A stretch of DNA of 64,000 nt from Streptomyces nojiriensis (GTDB lineage Bacteria; Actinomycetota; Actinomycetes; Streptomycetales; Streptomycetaceae), in contig NZ_CP071139.1 of NCBI RefSeq assembly GCF_017639205.1, forward strand, positions 5,138,501 to 5,202,500. The letters are read 5' to 3'. The notes under the pieces were generated by a model. That model was not told where the DNA came from. It worked only from the letters and a program-made list of their open reading frames with translations, and searched no databases. How positions within the stretch are numbered: position 1 is the first letter of the stretch; every line of letters starts with the position of its first letter. Below, piece after piece: positions 26,383-38,100 of this stretch. The position numbers and the translations under genes are program-made.

Positions 26383-27513
26383 ATGAGTGACGACAGCGAG
26401 GAAACAGAACGTACGAAGCGGCTGGTCGCGGCCTGGCGGGGGGCGGAACGGAAGCTGTCCCGCAGCCTGCTGGAGCCCACCGTGGGGGAACTGCTCGGCT
26501 CGCTCGCCGAAGCCCCGTACGACATGGACGGGCCGGCCGACGTCTACGGCGACGGGGTGGTCACCGCGCTGGAACGCAAGGTCGCAGACCTGCTGGGGAC
26601 CGAGGACGCGGCGTTCTTCCCCACCGGCACGATGGCCCAGCAGATCGCGCTGCGGTGCTGGGCGGGCCGGACCGGGAACCCGGTGGTGGCGCTGCACCCG
26701 ATGAGCCATCCGGAGCGGTGGGAGGGAGAGGCCCTGACGGCCGTCTCCGGACTGCGGGTGGCGCACCCGACCACGGAGGCCCGCCCGCCGTCGGCCGCGG
26801 ACGTAGAGGCGCTCCGGGAGCCCTTCGGCACGCTGATGGTCGAGCTGCCCCTGCGGGACGCGGGCTTCCTGCTGCCCACCTGGGAGGAGCTGGAGGCGCT
26901 GACGGACGCGGCCCGGGAGCGGGACGCGGTCGTGCACTTCGACGGGGCCCGGCTGTGGGAGTCCACCGTCCACTTCGGCCGCACCCTGCCCGAGATCGCG
27001 GGCCTCGCGGACTCCGTCTACGTCTCCTTCTACAAATCGCTCGGCGGCCTCAGCGGGGCGGCCCTGGCGGGGCCGCGGGAATTCGTGGAGGAGACCCGGG
27101 TCTGGCGGCACCGCTACGGCGGCCAGGTCTTCCGGCAGTTCCCGCAGGCCCTCTCGGCGCTGGCCGGACTGGACCGGGAACTGCCCCGGCTGCCGTCGTA
27201 CGTGGCCCAGGCGCGGATGGTGGCCGGGGCGCTGCGTCCGGCGTTCGCGGATTCGGGCGTCCCGTGGGCCCGGATCAACCCGGAGGAGCCGCACACCCAC
27301 CAGTTCCAGGTGTGGCTGCCGTACGAGGCGGACCGGCTGACGGAGGCGGGCCTGCGGCAGGCCGAGGAGACGGGCACGGTCCTCTTCCGCCGCTGGTCCG
27401 CCGACGGCCCGCCGGGCCTCGCGGTGACGGAACTGGAAATCACGCAGCCGGGCCTGTCCTGGACGGAGTCCGACGTCCACGAGGCGGTCTCGGCCTTCGT
27501 GGCCCGTATCTAG
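26383..27513 (+). CDS. Threonine-aldolase-like PLP enzyme
   Basis: This 376-residue protein is in the beta-eliminating lyase / low-specificity threonine aldolase family (fold type I PLP). The probable PLP Lys is in YVSFYKSLGGLSGAAL (near residue 218), preceded by VVHFDGARLWES, the Asp that contacts the pyridine nitrogen. Length is normal to slightly long. The ATG at 26383 follows a CAGGAGCGAGG ribosome-binding region. It diverges from the DUF2520 gene. The substrate could be threonine or another beta-hydroxy amino acid. Confidence 0.85.
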   Translation: MSDDSEETERTKRLVAAWRGAERKLSRSLLEPTVGELLGSLAEAPYDMDGPADVYGDGVVTALERKVADLLGTEDAAFFPTGTMAQQIALRCWAGRTGNPVVALHPMSHPERWEGEALTAVSGLRVAHPTTEARPPSAADVEALREPFGTLMVELPLRDAGFLLPTWEELEALTDAARERDAVVHFDGARLWESTVHFGRTLPEIAGLADSVYVSFYKSLGGLSGAALAGPREFVEETRVWRHRYGGQVFRQFPQALSALAGLDRELPRLPSYVAQARMVAGALRPAFADSGVPWARINPEEPHTHQFQVWLPYEADRLTEAGLRQAEETGTVLFRRWSADGPPGLAVTELEITQPGLSWTESDVHEAVSAFVARI

Positions 27514-27544
27514 GCGCTCCGATCCGGCCCCGCCGACAACCCTC

Positions 27545-27570
27545 GCGCGGGGTCCGGGGCGGAGCCCCGG
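27545..27570. repeat. Intergenic repeat GCGCGGGGTCCGGGGCGG type, copy 1
   Basis: This 26-bp sequence recurs at 46168-46193 with one mismatch. It contains the hairpin arms CCGGGGC/GCCCCGG and lies 3' of the aldolase-like gene. It probably contributes to transcription termination. Confidence 0.65.
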
Positions 27571-27733
27571 GAAACGGCGAAAGGGCGGGGCGGGGAGGGG
27601 GTCCGCGCAGCAGCACGCGCCCCTCGGAAGGCAAGGGCGAAACACCGAATTCCCGAAAGGTACCGGCGCAAGCCGGCCACGGCGTTACCGTCATTGACGG
27701 CAATTACCGGCCACCGTGCCCGGAGGAGACACC

Positions 27734-27919
27734 ATGACCACTCAGCCCGCGTGGCAGAAGTCCTCGTTCTGCAGTGAGGGCGACGCCTGCGTCTACGTCG
27801 CCACCGCCCCCGGAGCCCTCGTCAAGGTCGCCGACCGCGCCGACCCCGCCCACCTGGTGCTCGCCACCACCCAGGCCGCCTGGGCCGACTTCCTGCGCGC
27901 GGTCAAAGAGACCGGCTGA
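27734..27919 (+). CDS. DUF397 small protein
   Basis: This 61-residue protein has the DUF397 pattern: WQKSSFCSEGDACVYVA, then LVKVADRADP, and a final AAWADFLRAVKETG. DUF397 proteins are very abundant in Streptomyces and normally sit beside an XRE regulator with a DUF5753 domain, whose activity they are thought to modulate. No such regulator is next to it here, so it is an orphan. A strong GGAGGA site ends 7 nt before the ATG. Confidence 0.85.
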   Translation: MTTQPAWQKSSFCSEGDACVYVATAPGALVKVADRADPAHLVLATTQAAWADFLRAVKETG

Positions 27920-27987
27920 GGGACCCGCCGAGCGCGCCGCGCCCGCGATCAGGGGATTTTGTCCGATTAGCGCGTACCTTCGGCCCC

Positions 27988-28581
27988 ATGCCCACGCCCT
28001 ACGGATCCCGCGGCGGCATGGCGTTCAGCGCCGCTGAGCTGCACCTGCTCAGGCGCCTCCTCGCCCACGCCCTTCAGTCCTCCTCGGCCCCCCTGGCGGC
28101 CGAGGAGGTCCAGGACTGCCTGCGCCTCGCGCGGTCGGTGGACGAAGCGGTCCAGGAGGCGGGCCGGCTCAGAGCGTTCCTCCTCGCGGACCTCGCCCGC
28201 TACCGCGGCGCCCTGCCCGGCAGTCTCTCCGGCTACCTGGAGCTGCTGCAGGACGCCCTGGCCGCCGGGTACGAACCGGAGCCCGACGACCTCGCCGCCC
28301 TGCGCGCGCTGCGCGCCAATCCGGTCGCCGCCGCGCTGCTGGAACGGGTCCGGACGGTCGCGGAGCGCTCCGTACGCAGGCGGCTGTCGACGGCCCCCGC
28401 GCCCCGGACCCGGCTGCTGGCCCTGGCCGGCGGCAAGGAGAAGGAGGAGCCGCCCGCCCGCCCGGCGCCGCACCCCAAGGAGCCGCCGCGCCCGGAGCGG
28501 CCGATTCCGACGCCTGGCGAGGTGTTTCCGCCGCGCCGCAAGCCCGGCCCGCCCCCCGCGGCCGGACGGGCCGTCGGGTAG
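27988..28581 (+). CDS. Conserved-type helical protein, unknown function
   Basis: This 197-residue soluble protein is largely helical in the first 130 residues (FSAAELHLLRRLLAHALQ; VDEAVQEAGRLRAFLLADL) and ends in a Pro-rich basic tail. I recognise no catalytic motif. It is followed after 14 bp by a tiny membrane protein gene and both probably share the terminator at 28767. Confidence 0.6.
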   Translation: MPTPYGSRGGMAFSAAELHLLRRLLAHALQSSSAPLAAEEVQDCLRLARSVDEAVQEAGRLRAFLLADLARYRGALPGSLSGYLELLQDALAAGYEPEPDDLAALRALRANPVAAALLERVRTVAERSVRRRLSTAPAPRTRLLALAGGKEKEEPPARPAPHPKEPPRPERPIPTPGEVFPPRRKPGPPPAAGRAVG

Positions 28582-28595
28582 CTACGCTGTGGGGC

Positions 28596-28760
28596 ATGGA
28601 CTACGTCTCCGCGCTCGTGCCCCCCTTCGTGATGGCCGTGTTCTTCATCGCTCTCGTCATGACGATCGTGAAGAGCCAGGGCGGTGCCAACAAGGCCAAG
28701 GAGGACGCGGCGGTCGACGCCGTGCTCGCCCGGGCCGAGGCCACCCAGCAGCAGAAGTAA
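28596..28760 (+). CDS. Very small single-span membrane protein (54 residues)
   Basis: An ATG at 28596 opens a 54-codon frame: MDYVSALVPPFVMAVFFIA at the N-terminus forms one membrane segment to about residue 25, then a charged alanine-rich helix (KAKEDAAVDAVLARAEA) ends in QQQK and TAA. The strong terminator immediately after, and the codon bias, support a real gene. It resembles small conserved membrane proteins found next to this gene set in other Streptomyces. Function unknown. Confidence 0.7.
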   Translation: MDYVSALVPPFVMAVFFIALVMTIVKSQGGANKAKEDAAVDAVLARAEATQQQK

Positions 28761-28766
28761 CCCTCA

Positions 28767-28804
28767 GGGCGTGCGGCTCCACGGGCCGCACGCCCGATTT
28801 TCTT
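28767..28804 (+). terminator. Intrinsic terminator with T-tract
   Basis: Perfect 11-bp arms GGGCGTGCGGC (28767-28777) and GCCGCACGCCC (28785-28795) with a 7-nt loop are followed by GATTTTCTT, a classic factor-independent terminator for the + strand genes before it. Confidence 0.9.
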
Positions 28805-28861
28805 GCGCGTTGCCGAGCGAATAGTCGGGCAATTCAGCACAAGCCGCACTATCGTGCTGCT

Positions 28862-29314
28862 GTGCCTCGCCCCTTGGGAGAACTCGAAGACGCCGTCATG
28901 ACACGGGTGTGGCAGTGGAACCGCCCGGTCACCGTGCGAGAAGTACTGGAAGACCTCCAGCAGGAACGGTCCATCGCGTACACCACGGTCATGACCGTTA
29001 TGGACAATCTTCATCAGAAGGGCTGGGTCCGCCGGGAAGCCGAAGGCCGCGCCTATCGATATACGGCGGTCTCCACCCGCGCCGCCTACTCGGCCGCACT
29101 GATGAACGAAGCCTGGTCGACGAGCGACAACCCCGCGGCCGCCCTCGTGGCCTTCTTCGGCATGATGTCCGCGGAACAGCGGGAAGCCCTCCGGGACGCC
29201 GTGCGGGTCGTCCAGTACGACGACGAGTCGGGCGCCGACGCCGCCCCCGAACCCGCCGCTCCGCCCGTGGCCGAGGGGGAGTCCGCCGAGCGCCCGCAGG
29301 AGCCAGGGCGATAA
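28862..29314 (+). CDS. BlaI/MecI/CopY-family regulator
   Basis: This 150-residue protein has a winged helix with LGELEDAVMTRVWQWNRPV, VREVLEDLQQ and SIAYTTVMTVMDNLHQKGWV, the standard BlaI/MecI recognition region. The C-terminal 35 residues are acidic and disordered, replacing the usual dimer-cleavage region. No M56 (BlaR1-like) receptor gene is adjacent. A -10-like TATCGT at 28850-28855 lies 6 nt before the GTG, so the message is probably leaderless. Confidence 0.88.
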   Translation: MPRPLGELEDAVMTRVWQWNRPVTVREVLEDLQQERSIAYTTVMTVMDNLHQKGWVRREAEGRAYRYTAVSTRAAYSAALMNEAWSTSDNPAAALVAFFGMMSAEQREALRDAVRVVQYDDESGADAAPEPAAPPVAEGESAERPQEPGR

Positions 29315-29325
29315 CGTCCGCAGCC

Positions 29326-29856
29326 ATGGGAGAGTTTTCCACTGCACATGCAGAAACAGTGACGATCCGCCGTGCCCGGACGCGTGATGTTCCCGCGCTG
29401 CGCCGCCTCCTCGACCAGTACGTGCAGCAGCGGATCCTGCTCGACAAAGCTCCGGTCGTCCTTTACGAGGACATCCAGGAGTTCTGGGTCGCGGAACGCG
29501 AGTCCGACGGCCAGGTCGTCGGCTGCGGCGCTCTCCACGTGATGTGGGAAGACCTTGCCGAAGTACGCACTCTCGCCGTCGACCGGGGCTTGAAGGGCGC
29601 CGGAGTCGGGCATCAGGTGCTGGAGCAGTTGTTGCGTACCGCCCGCACCCTCGGGGTGAGCCGGGTTTTCTGCCTCACCTTCGAAGTCGAGTTCTTCGCG
29701 AAGCACGGCTTCGTCGAGATCGGTGAGACCCCGGTCAAGACCGATGTCTACATGGAGCTGCTGCGTTCCTATGACGAGGGTGTCGCCGAGTTCCTCGGTC
29801 TCGAACGAGTGAAGCCGAACACCTTGGGCAACAGTCGGATGCTTCTGCACCTCTGA
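29326..29856 (+). CDS. argA: ArgA-type amino-acid N-acetyltransferase (GNAT)
   Basis: This 176-residue GNAT protein has VTIRRARTRDVPALRRLLDQ at the N-terminus, the acetyl-CoA-binding segment LAVDRGLKGAGVGHQVLEQL, and VSRVFCLTFEVEFFAKHGF. These match the stand-alone N-acetylglutamate synthase of actinobacteria (Rv2747-like, about 174 residues), which starts arginine biosynthesis. The symbol is by similarity to that type; a different acyl acceptor is possible. It follows the BlaI-type gene by 11 bp. Confidence 0.8.
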   Translation: MGEFSTAHAETVTIRRARTRDVPALRRLLDQYVQQRILLDKAPVVLYEDIQEFWVAERESDGQVVGCGALHVMWEDLAEVRTLAVDRGLKGAGVGHQVLEQLLRTARTLGVSRVFCLTFEVEFFAKHGFVEIGETPVKTDVYMELLRSYDEGVAEFLGLERVKPNTLGNSRMLLHL

Positions 29857-30021
29857 TCGATGGCCTCAGCTTTTCCGGCGCTCCGCGCACCTGTGGCCTA
29901 TGTCCGAATCGCGTACGTTTCCCGCCCTGTTGCGGTCTCGAACCTCTCACCGGGGGTTTGTGTTTTCCAGGCAAAAGCGGTTTCCTTTCCGCGTACTGCT
30001 TTTCGATGAAAGGAAATCCCG

Positions 30022-30357
30022 GTGGCACAGAAGGTTCAGGTCCTTCTTGTCGACGACCTCGACGGCGGCGAGGCGGACGAGACGGTGACGTTCGCTCTGG
30101 ATGGCAAGACCTACGAGATCGACCTCACCACCGCCAACGCTGAAAAGCTCCGCGGTCTGCTCGACCCGTACACGAAGGGCGGCCGGCGTACCGGCGGCCG
30201 CGCGTCCACCGGCCGTGCCAAGGGCCGTGCGGCCGTGGCGTCCGGTAACCCGGACACCGCGGAGATCCGCGCCTGGGCGAAGTCCCAGGGCCTCAGCGTC
30301 AACGACCGCGGCCGCGTACCGCAGGACATCCGCGACGCGTACGAGAACCGGGGCTGA
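30022..30357 (+). CDS. lsr2: Lsr2 nucleoid-associated protein
   Basis: This 111-residue H-NS-like protein bridges DNA and silences AT-rich, often acquired, genes. The N-terminal dimerisation domain (AQKVQVLLVDDLDGGEADETV) is followed by a basic linker (KGGRRTGGRASTGRAKG) and a C-terminal DNA-binding domain ending VNDRGRVPQDIRDAYENRG, where RGR inserts into the minor groove. GTG start with an AAAGGAA site 6 nt upstream. Gene order lsr2-(SCO3374-like)-clpC is the normal Streptomyces arrangement. Confidence 0.97.
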   Translation: MAQKVQVLLVDDLDGGEADETVTFALDGKTYEIDLTTANAEKLRGLLDPYTKGGRRTGGRASTGRAKGRAAVASGNPDTAEIRAWAKSQGLSVNDRGRVPQDIRDAYENRG

Positions 30358-30361
30358 CCCG

Positions 30362-30994
30362 TCAGGGACTGACCCGGCCGGCCCGCGAGGGAGGTCCGGC
30401 CACGGCGCTCCGCGGGGGCGTACGGCGCCGGAGCCGCGCGCGGTGACATTCCGTCGCCGCCGCGGAAACCAGGCGCACGAGATCGGGCCCGGCGCTCACC
30501 CGCCCGGGACCGGCGCCCTGTCCGGGACCGGACAGGGCAGGCAGAAGTGCCTCGCACCCCTGCTCGGGGGGCCGTAGCCACACGGCGGCCCCCCGGGGAC
30601 TCCCGTCCCGTACGCAATGCCCCGGCGGCACCGGGGCGGTGATCCGGCCACCCGCACCCAGGGCGGCGAGATCGAGGGCGACCCCGCCCCACTCCAGCCA
30701 GTCGAGCAGTCCGTCGAGCTCCTCTGCGCTCCCCGCGGCCACCAGGAACCGCATCCGGCGCCCCATCAGGGCCACCGGGCCCGTGGCGACCGGCCTGCGC
30801 AACAGCGCGGCCCCCGCGTCGGACGGCAGCTCCAGCACGTCGAACCGGATCCCGGTCGCGAGCTGGGCGGGCGGCCCGCCCAGGACGGTCCAGCCGAGCA
30901 CTCTGCGGTACCAGGAGGCGTACGCGTCCTCCTCGGGCGCCGGGCGGGGCGGCGGCACGGTCGGCGGGGCGAGCGGCGGGAGTGGCACGGCCAT
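30362..30994 (-). CDS. SCO3374-family protein, unknown function
   Basis: This 210-residue protein lies between lsr2 and clpC, where S. coelicolor has SCO3374. After a Pro-rich start it has DAYASWYRRVLGWTVLGGPPA, a phrase reminiscent of the N-terminus of bifunctional primase/polymerase-like proteins, and continues FDVLELPSDAGAALL. The C-terminus is basic (CHRARLRRRTPP). No function is known to me. It converges on lsr2 with only 4 bp between stop codons, and is divergent from clpC. Confidence 0.75.
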   Translation of the reverse strand: MAVPLPPLAPPTVPPPRPAPEEDAYASWYRRVLGWTVLGGPPAQLATGIRFDVLELPSDAGAALLRRPVATGPVALMGRRMRFLVAAGSAEELDGLLDWLEWGGVALDLAALGAGGRITAPVPPGHCVRDGSPRGAAVWLRPPEQGCEALLPALSGPGQGAGPGRVSAGPDLVRLVSAAATECHRARLRRRTPPRSAVAGPPSRAGRVSP

Positions 30995-31111
30995 GTCCGG
31001 AGCAACTTCCGAAACGCCCCGGGGTTACGCTCGATGTGACACACCGCACTCACCGGCATGCGGAACGTAAAGATCCGTGGAGTGGGGAGTCCGCATTCGG
31101 GACGCAACTGT

Positions 31112-31128
31112 GTTCGCCCTTAGCGGAG
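31112..31128 (+). promoter_or_regulatory. Probable ClgR operator in the 462-bp clpC upstream region
   Basis: GTTCGC-CCTTA-GCG at 31112-31125 matches the ClgR consensus I recall (GTTCGC-N5-GCG), the activator of clp and lon genes in Streptomyces. It directly precedes GGGAAC (31128-31133), which with GTGT 18 nt on would resemble a sigma-R-type promoter with a poor -10. It lies about 330 bp before the clpC start. I see no gene elsewhere in 30995-31456. Confidence 0.6.
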
Positions 31129-31456
31129 GGAACCGGTGGCACCGGCATGGAGTGTCAGTCCTTACGGGTAAGACATTCCTAGTGGATCGGGGCGACACGC
31201 TGATTTGACGGGCATCCGTTCGCCGTCGGCGTACACGCATGACGGGTATCTGCCTGGCCTGCGGGAACATCGTCTCGCACCATCGAGTTGGAGCAGTTGT
31301 CGGCTGTTCGGGCCGGTTTTCCCGCTGATGCAGGGGTGAGCCGCGGACGGATGTCGGCAGTTGGAATGAGCTGTCCCGCCCCGCGGGACTAGCATGCGGA
31401 AGGACAGGGCGGGGACCGACCCCGAACTGCCCGACCGCTCTGAGGAGCGATAAACG

Positions 31457-33982
<2,526 letters not shown>

Positions 33983-33998
33983 CGCGGATCAGCACCAA

Positions 33999-34040
33999 GG
34001 GGCGGCCCCGGAACCTTTCGGTTCCGGGGCCGCCCCTTTT
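33999..34040 (+). terminator. Strong clpC terminator
   Basis: Perfect 16-bp arms GGGGCGGCCCCGGAAC (33999-34014) and GTTCCGGGGCCGCCCC (34021-34036) around loop CTTTCG, followed by TTTT. Confidence 0.95.
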
Positions 34041-34393
34041 CCGGCGGCACGGCCCTGAGAGCAAGTGCCGCGCGTTGGCCACGACCGGCTGGTCCCACCT
34101 GCGGCCCGGCGCTTGTTGGTGCGTCTGTCAACTGTCAGCGCCCTATGAGCGCCCCTTACGGAAACCGCGGGGACTTGCCGATCAACGTCGGTGGCGGAGC
34201 GGCCTGGTCGGCGGGTTGATCCAACTGCTGCCTGCGACGACGCTGTTCGCGCTCTGGCCGATCTGCCAGATGGCCATGGTGGGGTGTCACCCCTGCGAGT
34301 CGTGTTTCCTGAATCGGCGTTTCCCTCCCTTCGCGGCGTCATCCCGGTCGGGCAAGATCCTCCCCTCGGTACACCCCTACAGAAAGGAAGCCC
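34041..34393. other. 353-bp stretch without a convincing gene
   Basis: A frame of about 120 codons crosses it but lacks a ribosome-binding site, Streptomyces codon bias and any family feature. The sequence is less G+C-rich than its surroundings and could be a decayed gene or just the promoter region of the secreted-protein gene that follows. AGAAAGGAAG at 34381-34390 is the ribosome site for that gene. Confidence 0.5.
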
Positions 34394-34993
34394 GTGACGC
34401 ACCACATGCTGACCGGTGCCAAGCGCCTGGCACGGCACCGTAGCCGGATCGCCCTGGTATCAGCGACCGCTGTCCTGGGAACCTTGCTCGCCGGCGGCCT
34501 GGCATCGGCTGCGGCAGGACCCGACATCGCCGTCTCCCTGGCCCTGGACTCGCCGCGGCAATGGGAGCCAAACACCGTCCTCGGGGGGTCCGGCCGCGGC
34601 TGGATCACGAACACGGGGGACACCACCATCCCCGCAGGCGTCAAGGTGTACTTCACCGTCCGCAATCTCGCCGTACCCCCCTTGATCTGCGCACACGGCG
34701 ACTCCAGCCGGATGTGCAGCGAAATCCACGCCGTCGGTGTGCTCGGCGGGGACGGAACCACCGCGGTGCCCACCCCCGTCATTGACAATGCCGTCCCTCC
34801 GTGGATGATCATCACCACCAGGGACCTCGCCCCCGGCGAAGCAGTCACGTACCGCTGGACCGTTGGCCACTACGCGCCGTGGCACCGCGTGGCAGGGACC
34901 GCAACGGTCACCTCCTTGCCCCCGGGGATTACCGACGTCGACCAGAGCAACAACACCGCCACCGTCGCAAGGCAGGACGGCACTGGCTTCTGA
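34394..34993 (+). CDS. Secreted protein with CARDB/DUF11-like beta domain
   Basis: This 199-residue protein has a Sec signal peptide (KRLARHRSRIALVSATAVLG, cleavage near ASA-AAGPD). The mature part begins PDIAVSLALDSPRQWEPN and has the alternating hydrophobic pattern of a single Ig-like/CARDB or DUF11 domain, ending DVDQSNNTATVARQ, a typical CARDB/DUF11 last-strand phrase. Two Cys (ICAHGDSSRMC) may form a disulfide. GTG start with AAAGGAAG 4 nt upstream. Function unknown; such domains often bind surfaces or other proteins. Confidence 0.75.
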   Translation: MTHHMLTGAKRLARHRSRIALVSATAVLGTLLAGGLASAAAGPDIAVSLALDSPRQWEPNTVLGGSGRGWITNTGDTTIPAGVKVYFTVRNLAVPPLICAHGDSSRMCSEIHAVGVLGGDGTTAVPTPVIDNAVPPWMIITTRDLAPGEAVTYRWTVGHYAPWHRVAGTATVTSLPPGITDVDQSNNTATVARQDGTGF

Positions 34994-35121
34994 CTGGACC
35001 TACGCCGGCAGCCGCCGTGCGGCGTGCGATAGGCCTCCGGCAGGCATCGACCACGCTGAGTGCCTGAGAACCAGCAGGCCAAGGGTTGCCGGTCCGCAAT
35101 AGGCGCTTTGCGTAAGCGTTC

Positions 35122-35148
35122 GGGGAGCGGTCACGGTGACCGTTCCCC
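35122..35148. terminator. Probable bidirectional terminator
   Basis: A near-perfect 27-bp palindrome, GGGGAGCGGTCAC / GTGACCGTTCCCC around a single base, between the convergent secreted-protein and NACHT genes. Confidence 0.6.
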
Positions 35149-35184
35149 AAGCGCGAGCGACTGCGGCTGGAGTGGCACGGGCAC

Positions 35185-38100
35185 TTACGAACGGGTCACC
35201 AGGATGTGGGGCGGCAGCGCGCCGACGGCCGACTCGTCGAAATCCCCGGACACGGACCTCAGGCCGGGGAAGACGCCGGGCAGCCGGCGGGTGATCTCCG
35301 GGCCCAGGCTCATGCTCCGGGGCAGGTGGAGCTGCTCCACCGAGGGCATGCGCAGGCCGTCCGGGACGAGATCGAGGGACGGGCCCGGTACGGCGAGCTC
35401 GGTCAGCTCGGTGAGCAGGGCGAGCTCCTGCCACTCGGCCGGGTCTCGCGGGGCCCAGCACTCCCCGAGGGACACGGACCGGAGCCCGCGGTGGCGGGAC
35501 AGCCCGACGGGTCCGGCGGCGTCGGGCGTCACCGAGTAGACGTTCACGCTGTCCAGCCGGACGCGGGGGGCGAACCCGTCCAGCGACCAGTTGGCGTGGG
35601 TGCCGCGGAGCACGAGGCCGCGCAGGGAGGTCCAGCCGGCGAGCACGGGGCCGATGGGGAGGAGGTCGCCGCGCAGGTCGAGCACGGCCGACCGGACCGG
35701 CAGCCCCCTCAGCCCTTCCAGGTCCCGGATCCCGGAACAGCGGGAGACCTCGATGGCGAGCAGCGCGTCCTGGCCCTTCAGGAAGCCGAGGTCGGTGATC
35801 AGGCCGTTGCCGCGCACGGCGAGGTACTGGGCCCGGACCGCGCCCAGATAGGCGGCGAGGGCCTCGCCGGTCACGTCACCGACCACGTTCAGGTCCCGGC
35901 GGGGCGAGAACTCGGCCAGGGCGGCCAGCTCCGCGTCCGACACGACCGTCACGTTCTGGTCCGCGGGCAGCGAGGAGATGACCTCCGCGGCGTACCGGCG
36001 CGTTTCGAAGCGCGGCCAGAGCCTGGCCAGCTCCGCGCGGACCTGGTGGGAGGGGTGGCCGGTGTAGCGGACGAGGAAGGGGATCGCGAGTTCCGACAGC
36101 ACCCCGCCCGCGGCCTGGACCGTGTGCAGGGCCGCCGGACCGGCGGGGGCCCGCTCCGGCGTCGGGAGCAGTTCCAGGACCAGCGGCCCGATGCGCCCGA
36201 GCTCGCGAGCCATGCCCACGCTGGTGGGCGGAACCAGTCGGCCCGCCTGCTGCTCGACCTCCGCGCGCAGCACGGGATCGAGCTCGGCGGCGTATCCCAG
36301 GCAGGCCAGGGCGAGCAGGACCGACCGCTGCGAGTCGCGGGCCAGCAGGCTCCGGATGATCTCGGTGCGCTCGCGCGGGCGGCCCTGGGCGACCGCCATG
36401 CGGATGACGTCCTCCCACTGGTCGTCGTCCGCGTGGCCGGTCAGCTCGCCCAGGCTGCCCTCGTCCAGGGCCGCCCGGGCCCCCAGGAAGTCCTGGAAGG
36501 TGCGGTGGACGAACTGGACCGTGTCCTCCGTCGGGGCCCGCAGCAGGCCGGTGCGCTCCAGGAAGTGGCCGAACACGGCCTGTGCGTCGCCGAGGGCACC
36601 GGCGGCCGGTACGGCGGGCAGCGCGTCCGCGATCAGCGCCTCGGCGCGGGAGCGGTCCATCTCGGTGCGGCCGTTACGGATCAGCCAGTACGCGAGCCGC
36701 TGGAGCAGCTGGAGCTGGGGCTCCTCGGCCAGGTACGGCAGGCGCACCCCCCGCTCGCGGTCGCGGCGGTCCAGCAGCATCGACAGGGCGGCGGCGTACA
36801 GCTCCTTGCGGCCCGCGGGGAGGAAACCCCGGCGCTCGCGGTGCAGCGCGCAGATCAGGCCGCACAGCAGCGGATTGGTGGCGAGCCTGGCCAGGTCCGG
36901 TTTCCTGGCGACGGAGTCCAGCAGCTGCTCCCGGTATTCCGCCGGGGCGTGGTCCGCGGCCGCGTGCCAGCGCTCGACGAAGGCGCGTACGTTCGCCCGG
37001 CTCATCGGGGCCAGGGTCACCTCGGAGAAGTCCACGTCGGCCAGCCAGTCCTGCCGGACCGCCGAGGGCCGTGAGGTGACCAGCCAGCGGTTGCCGGGAC
37101 AGGCGGTGATCAGGTCGGCCAGCCACTCCCGGGCGCGGTTGCGCTCGGTCTCCGGGATCTCGTCGATGCCGTCGACCAGCAGCAGGGCGCGCCCGTCGCG
37201 CAGGACCCGGCTCTCCCAGCCGCCCGGGGCCTCGCCGGCCAGCGGGGTGCCGGCGAGGAAGTCGCGGGGCGCGGGGAGCCGTTCGCCGTGCCGGGTCAGG
37301 GTGCGCAGCGGCAGGACGAACGGGACGACCCCCGTGCCGGGGTTCCGGGCGGCGGAGACGGCCAGCCACTGGATGAGGGTGGTCTTGCCGGATCCGGCCT
37401 CGCCGCGCAGCAGGACGCGGTGGTGCTCGTCGAGGAGCCGGTCGGCGGGCAGGGAGCAGGGGGAGGAGGGCGCGTCGGCTCCGGCCCCGCCCCCGGCCCC
37501 GGGGGCGGCGGAGCCCTCCAGGCTCACGTACGCCGCGTCCAGCGGCCAGCGGGAGGAGCCGGGGGCCAGGTCGAGGCCGAAGATGGTGAGGGTGCTGTGG
37601 CGCCCGGCCAGGTACTCCAGGTAGCGGGCCTCGAAGGCGGTGTCCCGGCCGTCCTGGCGGGGGACGCGGGTCAGCAGCTCGTCCACCTTGGTGATGGTCT
37701 CGGCGTGCAGCCGGCTCTGTTCGACCAGGGTCGCCGCCACGAAGGTGGAGCGCTGGGTGAAGAAGTTCAGGATGTGCAGGCAGGCCAGGTCCACCAGGCG
37801 GGAGTGGAAGAGTTCGGCGTCCCGGGAGAGGCCGGGGTGCGGTGCGGCGGCCCGGAGCTTGCGGGCGAAGGCCTGCGGGCCGAGGCGGACGGCGTCCACG
37901 TCGGAGAGGGCGAGGTCGCCCAGCGCGTGCAGGGTGGCGGCGAGCGCGGCGGACACGCCGGCCTCCTCGCCGGGCGGCAGCGGGCGTTCTCCGGGGGCCG
38001 CTAACGCCTCCTTCACCAGGCGGTCGGCGAGTCTGCGCAGGTCGGCGGCGTCGAGACCGCGTTTCTCGCGCCATGCCACGTAGGAGGAGAGGCGGTGCGG

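Noticed and set aside
34075..34443. A 122-codon frame between clpC and the secreted-protein gene
   Set aside because: No ribosome site, poor codon bias, mixed composition and overlap with the signal peptide of the real gene in another frame.
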